Of a DNA stretch of 64,000 bases, positions 56,878 to 64,000 are shown piece by piece. Source of the DNA: Ligula intestinalis (taxonomy: Eukaryota > Platyhelminthes > Cestoda > Diphyllobothriidea > Diphyllobothriidae); assembly GCA_036362985.1 (NCBI GenBank), contig JAYGXS010000004.1:415417-479416 (forward strand), read 5' to 3'. Both the position numbers and the translations under genes were made by a program. The stretch's first letter is position 1. Every line of letters starts with the position of its first letter. The notes below the pieces were generated by a model. That model was given only the letters and a program-made list of their open reading frames with translations, did not search any database and had not been told where the DNA came from.

Positions 56878-58674
56878 CAAAACTCAGAGAAACCGGGTCA
56901 ATGGTCTTATTCTCAAAACAAGACGGGCTTTCGAAGCAGCTTTGCTAAACCGGGCCACAGTGAACCTCAAACTGTTTTACAGTTACCTCAGGCAGAGTAC
57001 CAAAAACAAGGATCCGATACCTCTGCTGAGGACCGCTGAGGGAAGAGACTTGATAGATGATGAAGCAAAGGCTGATCATCTTTCGAAATTTTTCCGATCA
57101 GTCTTCACAAAGGAAACGGCATGCGATCACCCCACCGATGACACCGAAGCGGATACAATAGTTGAGACTGTCCAATTCCCCGAGGCTGTTGTTCTTAAGG
57201 AACTCTTAAGCTTAAAAGAATCTAAGTCACCAGGTCCCGACAACATACCAGCCAAGATTTTGAAGGAGCTCGCCAATGAGTTGGCCAAACCACTCTCTCT
57301 GCTCTTCCAAAACTCCTTCGAAACCGGATGCCTACCAGTAGATTGGAAATCCGCGAGGATTACACCGCTATACAAAGGGGGAAGCCGGGTCTCAGCGAAT
57401 AACTACCGACCAGTCAGCCTTACTGCAATCTGTTGCAAAATCATGGAAAAAATTATCAAGCAACAACTTATGCAGTTCCTGGAACAAAACCATCTGCTAT
57501 CGGATGCTCAGCATGGTTTTCGTAGAGGTAGGTTCTGCGTTACAAACTTGCTCTACTGTTTAGAACGGTGGACTGAGGCAGTCGATAGTGGAAACTCAGT
57601 GCATGCTGTCTATATTGACTTCAGAAAGGCTTTCGATAGCGTGCGGCACCACCGCCTCCTTTATAAAGTCAGCCGCATAGGAGTAAGGGGTAGGCTCCTT
57701 ACGTGGATAAAAAGCTTCCTAATCGGTCGCTCGCAAACTGTCCACATCAGCGACAAACAGTCAGCCAAGGTTGAGGTTGAGACTGGTGTTCCCCAAGGCT
57801 CCGTTCTCGGCCCTATCTTTTTTGTTATCTACATCAACGACTGTGTCCGCGAACTGGATTGTGGCATCGCCATGTTTGCCGATGATCTTAAACTTTGGAG
57901 CGTAATTCGAACTGCGGCTGACGAAGTGCACTTGCAGGAAAATTTAAAATGACTTCAAAAATGGTCGGCGGACTGGCTCTTACCGTTCAATGAGAGCAAG
58001 TGCACCACCGTTCAAGTTGGCAAATCTGGTTCTTTAAACGGCACGGCTTACCGACTGAATGACATACCATTAAAGGAAGTAAAGGCCCAGAAAGAGTCTG
58101 GATCACGCCCTCCCTTAAACACTCCCTGCATTGCACAAAGGTAGCCAAGTCCGCGATGTCGATCCTATACCTCGTCAAACGAGCTTTTCCTACCTTCAAT
58201 GAAGAGTGCTTCACAAAAGTCTTCGGAAACTTCGTACGACCGCACCTAGAATCCTCTATCCAAGCTTGGAGACCCTGGGCCAGGAAAGACATCAACATCC
58301 TGGAAAAGGTACAACGGCGCGCAACCAAACTTGTTATGGGGCAGGGCTCGCAGCCTTATGAAACACGGCTGTCGAATCTCAACCTCCTCCCTTTGCGCTA
58401 CAGGCAGCTTCGGGGGGACCTGATACTAGCATTTCGCGTATTACGTCTTCAAGACTGCTGTTCTATATCAGGGGATTTTTTCGAATTAGCACCAACCACG
58501 AATCTGAGGGGTCATCCTCTCAAATTAAAGGTGACAGGGGTCAGGCTGGACGCTCGGAAACACTTCTTTTCAAAAAGGGTGGTCGGAGCGTGGAATGCGC
58601 TTCCTCAGGACATTGTTATGTCGGAATCGCTAGAGGGTTTTAAGCGAAAATGGGATCGCTATGGCAGTGCATGA
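56878..58674 (+). pseudogene. CR1-like reverse transcriptase, one stop and one frameshift
   Basis: Motifs: SPGPDNIPAKIL, ITPLYKGGSR, NNYRPVSLTAICCKIMEKII, AQHGFRRGRFC, IDFRKAFDSVRHH (A), TGVPQGSVLGPIFF (B), MFADDLKLW (C). A TGA at 57950 interrupts LK-LQKWSADWLL, where the family has Trp. A frameshift near 58095 cuts KAQK, and the frame resumes at about 58130 with SAMSILYLVKRAF through VVGAWNALPQDIV and SLEGFKRKWDRYG to 58674. All RT catalytic residues are kept. Confidence 0.9.
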
Positions 58675-59208
58675 TGGATCGTAACAGACAATTTGCAATA
58701 ATAATACTACTTCCAATTTTTCAGTAGTATTAGTTTTTATACCCATTCACGTTTACTATTTATAACGCCCTCCCACGCATAGCCTCATGCGAAGGTCTCC
58801 GCGGTCTACCCTACTTGGCTATCTGCGTACCGTGATTACCCACTGGCGATCTTATCAGCCAGACCTGACGGCCTAAACATTCACCCTTGGTTCGACCCAA
58901 AGCGGACTGTTGACGATCTGGATGGATGCCTCTGTTTTTCCAGTTCCGTTGGCGGACTCTGCAATCAGCAAGGAAGAATCAGGACACACGGTGATGATCC
59001 TGGGAACATTTGCAATGCCCCCCCCCAGTGGGAACCCCCTTTTTTCTCCTAAATCCCACGCATTACCCCCACAAGGGTGACAGTTTTTCTCCTAAAAATC
59101 CCTGAGGAGTTTTTTTACTGTCTGCTCCTATTTTCATCCTATGACACAGGACAACTGGCCTCGCCAACAGTCTAAGCAACAAGTTTTTGCTACCACTGCA
59201 CATATGCA

Positions 59209-59262
59209 CAAATAGGGCACTCAAAGGAATTTTTCCTGCATATCCCTCAATATACTGATACT
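59209..59262 (+). terminator. CR1-like 3' tail
   Basis: aatagggcactcaaa, hairpin AGGAA-TTT-TTCCT, tatccctcaata and ACTGAT repeats. The AATAAA is changed to AATATA. Confidence 0.75.
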
Positions 59263-59420
59263 GATACGCGCGCAGCCCGCCTTTCGCGCGCCAGTCCGTA
59301 CGTCGATCATACAGGGGACAGTGCCGGTGTCTCTGTGTCTGTGTTTGTCCCGTGTATCGTTGGTGGCAGGCAGCTGTTTCAGACTCGCGATTGTTACCCG
59401 CCGTGACAGGCGCCACGGTG

Positions 59421-59480
59421 GATGGGCACTCGAAGGAAATTTTCCTACATACCCTCAATATACTGATACTGATACTGAAT
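59421..59480 (+). repeat. Second CR1-like 3' tail, stand-alone
   Basis: gatgggcactcgaaggaaat, ttcctacataccctcaat and ACTGAT three times, about 205 bases after the previous tail. Only a short piece of 3' untranslated region precedes it. Confidence 0.7.
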
Positions 59481-59893
59481 TAAGCTCATCTAATTTGAAG
59501 AGCAGGCTTTGTGCATTGGTGTACATGCACTTTAGTTTCTTTGTAGGGTGTAATCCGGTTGTGACAGTCACGTCCTGACCGTCGTTCGGAGCATTACGGT
59601 TTTTCTCAATGTTTTCTTCTGAATTATCTTCCCGTTGAAGATTTGCAGGCCTGCCTCGCCATTCTTGTTCCTCGACAGTAGTTCCGCTACTAGTTCTCGG
59701 AGTTTCAGCCGTTCCTCCAGGGAGTAGTCCGGTTGAAAAAAACCTCTATGCGCGTGACGTAGGTTAGTTTTTTTAAACAGGATTACCTGAACATTTTCCT
59801 TTTTTTCAATGCTATTTTTAGTGGTCTGGGTCGGGTCATTTCTGCAGTATCTGCCAGCCTTTTCCTGATACGAAATGACCTTAGCGCTTCAAA
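59481..59893. other. No feature recognised
   Basis: Mixed sequence between the CR1-like tail and the minus-strand coding remnant. Confidence 0.3.
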
Positions 59894-60059
59894 TTATTTT
59901 CCTGGCGGAAACAGATCGCTCAGGACATCGTTAAAAGAAACCATATCTGGATCGTTTTTGTCGTTTGAGTGGTCTGAAATGTCTTTTTTTAGCCCCTGTA
60001 CAACTATGCAGTAATCATGATCCTCTCGGTGTCGTGCGCCCTTAGCTGAAGTTTTCGCA

Positions 60060-60410
60060 GCATTTTTTTGCAGTGGGCCCGGAGCTCGAACTGTGTGGTG
60101 TGACTGCTTGGTCGTCAGAGCTGTCTGAAGTTGCTTCTTGCAACTTCTGAACAACAACACCATGTTCAACACCCTGTCGGGAGTCTTTAATTTCGGTTTT
60201 GGTCATCTTCGCTGCAGTGGGCCTGGAGCTCGAACTAGGTGGTGTGATTGCTTGGTCGTCTGAACTGCATGAAGCTGCTTCTTGCAAACCCTGAACAACT
60301 ACACCATGATAACCCTCCTGACGGGAGTCCTGAATTACAGTTTTTGTCACCTTCGCTGCAGTGGGCCTAGAGCTCGAAACTGATGGTGTGACTGCTTGGT
60401 CATCGGATCT
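60060..60410 (-). repeat. 144-base tandem repeat, about 2.5 units
   Basis: The word gcagtgggcc (on +) sits at 60070, 60214 and 60358, 144 bases apart each time, followed in each by (c/t)(g/a)gagctcgaa and tggtgtga(c/t)tgcttggtc. Confidence 0.85.
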
Positions 60411-60689
60411 GTCTTAAGTTGTCTCACCGGTGTCTTAGTTGTCCACTATGGCGGCCTGTACTTAAGGTATTGGCATCCTTTGTTCTTCTTTAGGCGGTCC
60501 ATGCGTATGCATTGAAGTCATCACTTTTTCCATCACAGCGATGCTCTGCTGGAGTAGTTTTTTCATATTTTCTATTTTACCTTCAAGTTTGCTATACTTA
60601 GAAGCTAGAATATGATATCCTTCGCATCGGTTCTCTGTGTGCGTCGATCGTACCCAATTAGTCAAGCTTTTCGATCGCCCGTTACAGCG

Positions 60690-60765
60690 TGCGGCGATTG
60701 TGCAGCGGTTAGCATCGCAGTCTTGTGTTAAAGGGGTTTTGAGTTCGAGCCTCTCTCGCGGAAAA
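60690..60765 (+). repeat. tRNA-like sequence, antisense to the coding remnant
   Basis: GTGCAGCGGTTAGCAT forms a D-arm-like stem (GTGC/GCAT) and contains box A; GAGTTCGAGCC is box B. Acceptor and anticodon arms do not close. It overlaps the N-terminal codons of the minus-strand frame at 60791. Confidence 0.45.
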
Positions 60766-60791
60766 TTTTGCATTTGACTTCTCGTTTGCAT

Positions 60792-61381
60792 TATTTTCGC
60801 ACGACAAGTGAAATTTTCGCAAAAAAGTTCAGATGTGAAGCTTTAACTTATATACGAGACAGATAGCCTAAGTCGTCGCTTAGCTAATGTAAGAATACGT
60901 TAAAGGCGATTCTCCTTACTTAAGACGATTGGTTTTAAAAATTTAAGAAGCAGAACTTTGATGGAATACTGGAGCAACGTCTAAACGTGGACACTTTGTT
61001 CAGGGTTGGTAAGAGCAGGCGTAATAACTGAGCTAGTTTAATTTCTAACTATGCAGTAAGTTACTCCAATACTGGTATCAAAGCAAATGTGATACAATAG
61101 AATTTAGCCACTCAGCCTTTGCTCCTTCGTGTGTACTAGCGTCTGAGAATTTCACCAGCACCAGCGTTGTAGGAGTTTGGTTGGTCCGACCTAGTTTAGG
61201 AGGATTTTCGACGACGGTCTGCTTTGCTAGCCACAACGTAACTGTGCGAGCAGATGGATTTAGAACAAGGTGGCGACTGAGGAGAGGAATACTGTGGTAC
61301 GGTTTGTTCAGGGAATAAATTTTGTACGTATCCGGCTTTGTACGTAAATCAAGTTTGTCGATCTTGACACACTATTTTTTG
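60792..61381. other. No feature recognised
   Basis: No repeats or open frames of note before the Penelope endonuclease fragment. Confidence 0.3.
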
Positions 61382-61798
61382 CTCGTTGGAAACAAGTATT
61401 TTCCTCTTGAAACGCCACTGCTTAAAAATTTCAAACCGCGCGGGGGGCAGGATTCTTTCAAGAAAAAAGCCATCTACAAAATCCCATGAAGAGGTTGTGA
61501 TACTGTATATTGTGGCCAAACAGGAAGATCCGTCTCCACGCACATCCACAAACAACAATCAGCCGTGAATAGACATGATCGTTTTTTCGAAAGGGCAATG
61601 TATTGCCTCAGCATAGGACACACATTTTTATGGGATAAAACACGTATCATCGGAGTTTGCCACTCCAAAAATGGCCGAGAATACCTCGAAGCCATGCACT
61701 CCGACGATTCATGCATTAACCAGTACGTTGATTTGGATGGTATATATAAACAAATCAACGAACGATCAAAAATACAGAGACCGCAGGACAGAAACTAA
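61382..61798 (+). pseudogene. Penelope-like GIY-YIG endonuclease fragment, one nonsense codon
   Basis: One frame reads GNKYFPLETPLLKNFKP, AIYKIP, TGA (61487), then GCDTVYCGQTGRSVS, NRHDRFFERA, GHTFLWDKTRI, REYLEAMHSDD and INQYVDL. This is the C-terminal endonuclease of a PLE; the TGA takes the place of a Cys in the usual IPC-x-x-C. The catalytic Glu in LEA is kept, unlike the copy at 5210-5716. The sequences differ enough to be another PLE family. The RT part is absent. The true stop is TAA at 61796. Confidence 0.8.
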
Positions 61799-63635
61799 CT
61801 GAGACCAAACCTACCAATGATGGCTCACTTTTTATAACTATTGATTTTTTGCGGCTGTTTTTAAATTTTAGTTGTTCCTTGCATTTTTCTTGTTAATCTT
61901 GTTCGTCCGAAGACGAGTTGGGATGCCAAACTTGCAAATTCATCCATTGAATTTATTTTTTTCCCAAGAACTTAAAACAAAAATAAACACACGTAAGTGA
62001 ACCTTAGCCTGTTACGACGTAGGAAGAGGACTATGACAGTTGTTACCGAAACAAATTTATTAAAGTGGAAAAATTAAAGGAAAGATGAAACATGACATTA
62101 CCTGAGTAAAATTGAGCACTTAGTGTGCAGAAAAGCTGTCAACACAACACAAGATCAATAAACAAATCAACACAGATTGACTTAGGTCTCAACCTGATCC
62201 TTGACTTCTGCTTACGTTTAAATTTCCTGCAGGGAATAAGTGCAAAATCAGCGGTAGTATAGAGTAGGCAGTCAGCATTTCATGTTTATATTCCAAAATG
62301 TCTTCCCGAGGATGTTTTGTTCTTTTCTTCAATTTTTCGATAGTTGTATCTGGGTTTTTACTAGAGCAAGCAGGCGTTGTTTGATGAAACTATCACAGTA
62401 AAAAAGTGCTTTATGTACCATTCAAAATTCCGAAGAAGTGAGTTCATAGAAATTCTTTCTAATGCATAGGGGCGTTTGTATTACAGTTGCATACTAATTA
62501 AAACCATCATAACATATAAGAAGACAACAAACTAGATAACGTAGTTTAGACGGAATTAAAATACATTCACGATGATATTGCCAGCCATCTCTGTAGTGTT
62601 CCTGTCCCAGGGGAAATTCAAGGTAAAACTATAGACGGTTTTGCCGAGCTTTTTGACTTCCGCAAAAATAAGTAATAGCTTATCTGCTTAAAGTTTAATA
62701 ACTGTCTACATTGTAGTGTTTGCCGCCATGTTAGTAAGTGTTATCTACTGTTCTACAATATATACTGCACACCAGTGTAGCCACATAAATATTAAGATAG
62801 TGTGAAAATTGCTAATCTTTTGCGCTTTTTGTCTCTAACTTACGCATAAACTGAAGTGATACCATATGAACCGAATCTTTCAAACGGCTTGAAATAAAAA
62901 AAAACATTTGGTCAATAGCCATTGTAGTAGTATTTAACGGCTGATTGAAACATATCGAGATATTTAAAGAAGACGGTCATCAGACCTTATAAATGGGTTT
63001 AGAGGCCATCACAGAACACAGAACTGCAAATCGGTATGACCTCTACATTCTAAGGAATCACCTACTTTTCAAACTCTGCGTCATCCTATTCATATGAAGG
63101 ATATAATAAATTTTAAAGTGCGGCGAATTCCGTATGTTTAAACGCACGATTCAATATAACTATCGGGGGAGCGAGGTTAATAGGCAGGAATGGATTTACA
63201 AATTATTTGGGTAAGAGATTTTGCACAGATTGATCACTGAGGTACCGAGCCCCATTTGATGTTGTTGTCGTTGCTACTTTGCCGGGCGAGCACATTCAAA
63301 CAGGCCGCCTGCTGCTCCCTTTGCTCTCTTCTTGTGAATGGTATGTTTGGTAGGATTCAGTTTTGGGAGTATGGAAACTCATCACTATTTTCCGCTTGAC
63401 CATTTGGATGGAACAGTGCCTGAAAATCGGCTGCTGCCACGAATTCTTGCTTGACCTTGATCCTCACTAGATCTGCCAATAATCACCTAATCGAGAACGA
63501 CATCAGATGCAGTCGACCAATCAGAAATCAAAGGTCATCAGTGCATGCATGCGCGCGTGCTTGAAGTGTGAAGACACCATAAAAGGCATGGTTCATCGTG
63601 ACAATCTATCGTCCCTGCTGAAGTCAGAATTCAAA
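61799..63635. other. AT-rich intergenic region; 5' flank of the edge gene
   Basis: No gene or repeat recognised. A cataaaag element lies about 60 bases before the ATG at 63636 and could be a TATA-like box, but this is weak. Confidence 0.35.
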
Positions 63636-64000
63636 ATGGCCTTCGCGCAAGCAAAATTATTCGAGGATGAATTGCCGCTGGTTCGCAGCATCCCCAGTCT
63701 CAATGAAATTCAGCTTGCTGAAGAAAGTAAAGACCTTACCATAGAGGTAACTGTACTATCTGTTGTCGTTCGTAACACGCACGCATCAGTTAAAAGACGG
63801 CGGTCGGATGCAAATCCCCCGAATAATAATAATAGCTGCTTGGATACCGAACTTGCGAGAGACTCTTCGTGGCCCTCTCATGGAGGCGAATTCGGTCCTC
63901 AGGTGGCCGACAGTGCCTCTAAGGTAATATTCCCATTAGTTTGTTTACCGTTTGTGCATTGTCTAGCATTGCATCGCCATTCCTCAATTATATCTAAACC
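63636..64000 (+). CDS. Possible first coding exon of an unknown gene, runs off the window
   Basis: From ATG at 63636 the frame is open to the window end. It begins MAFAQAKLFEDELPLVRS and IPSLNEIQLAEESKDL, followed by a basic KRRR patch and an Asn/Ser-rich part. Good donors follow codons ending at 63746 (GAG-gtaact) and 63923 (AAG-gtaata), so the exon probably ends at one of these and the remaining codons are intron. I do not recognise the family. A pyrimidine-poor upstream region gives no strong acceptor, consistent with a first exon. Confidence 0.4.
   Translation, partial: MAFAQAKLFEDELPLVRSIPSLNEIQLAEESKDLTIEVTVLSVVVRNTHASVKRRRSDANPPNNNNSCLDTELARDSSWPSHGGEFGPQVADSASKVIFPLVCLPFVHCLALHRHSSIISK

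Larger units (their letters stand above)
56878..59262 (+). mobile_element. 5'-truncated CR1-like retrotransposon with complete 3' end
   Basis: Begins in the linker between endonuclease and RT (NRVNGLILKTRRAFEAALL) and runs through the RT, a ~580-base 3' untranslated region, a hairpin (AGGAA-TTT-TTCCT) and ACTGAT repeats. The 3' region shares its layout with 10013-10548. A second stand-alone tail follows at 59421-59480. Confidence 0.85.
59894..60791 (-). pseudogene. Unknown coding region with 48-residue repeats, disrupted
   Basis: From 60791 a 109-codon frame starts MQTRSQMQNFPRE and contains a heptad-like segment (YSKLEGKIENMKKLLQQ). After three in-frame stops (60462-60415) the same frame continues into 48-residue repeats: SSSRPTAAK-x-TKT, DSRQ, HGVVVQ, LQEA, SSDDQA. 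After a frameshift a diverged repeat follows (DYCIVVQGLKKDISDHSND) and ends FNDVLSDLFPPGK. I do not recognise the family. Repeats of exactly 144 bases argue that it was once translated. It could be a structural protein of an element, or a host gene remnant. Confidence 0.5.

Noticed and set aside
60690..60765. tRNA gene
   Set aside because: Only the D-arm folds; the anticodon stem is absent.
1..64000. LTR retrotransposons, CRISPR arrays, rRNA
   Set aside because: No paired long terminal repeats with gag-pol motifs, no regular short direct repeats with spacers, and no rRNA-like sequence were seen by eye.

Overview
The window reads as a stretch of flatworm (Platyhelminthes) nuclear genome, most likely a repeat-rich tapeworm or fluke. 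That is an inference from the content: a eukaryotic multi-exon gene with introns of only a few tens of bases, CR1-like and RTE-like non-LTR retrotransposons, Penelope-like elements (PLEs), tRNA-derived SINEs, and a 100-base N block typical of a draft scaffold. I saw no bacterial operons, CRISPR arrays or rRNA. The species cannot be fixed from the sequence.

The one convincing host gene is an inositol-tetrakisphosphate 1-kinase (ITPK1-like) on the + strand, with ten inferred exons from the ATG at 21227 to the stop at 37540. Their lengths add up to 957 bases (318 codons plus stop) with matching phases. The first four exons are packed into about 440 bases and separated by introns of 34, 36 and 49 bases. 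Later introns reach 5.4 and 6.4 kb and are full of repeats. A second possible gene begins at 63636 and is still open at the right edge. A Kelch-like (BACK domain) fragment at 3.9-4.6 kb is a decayed remnant. A degenerate minus-strand coding region at 59.9-60.8 kb carries an in-frame 144-base tandem repeat.

Layout. 0-9 kb: direct repeats, SINEs, the Kelch-like fragment, two PLE fragments, and a decayed repeat cluster around an assembly gap. 9.4-20 kb: CR1-like elements, namely a 3' fragment, a near full-length two-ORF element (about 11.5-16.3 kb), and a truncated element carrying two further insertions. 21.2-37.5 kb: ITPK1, whose introns hold a ~1 kb repeat family, two facing non-LTR RT tails, and a 992-base foldback element with ~357-base inverted arms. 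38.4-45.2 kb: two minus-strand RTE-like copies. 45-56 kb: mostly unassigned AT-rich sequence with a ~1 kb dispersed repeat and SINEs. 56.9-59.5 kb: another CR1-like copy. 59.9-61.8 kb: the tandem-repeat coding remnant and a third PLE endonuclease fragment. 61.8-64 kb: quiet sequence leading to the edge gene.

Every autonomous element shows stops or frameshifts, so the window looks like a graveyard of mobile elements around one live housekeeping-type gene. The most informative patterns are structural. The CR1-like 3' ends share a short hairpin whose stem changes on both sides between copies. A second retroelement family has a different covarying 3' hairpin. SINE copies with different heads share one core.
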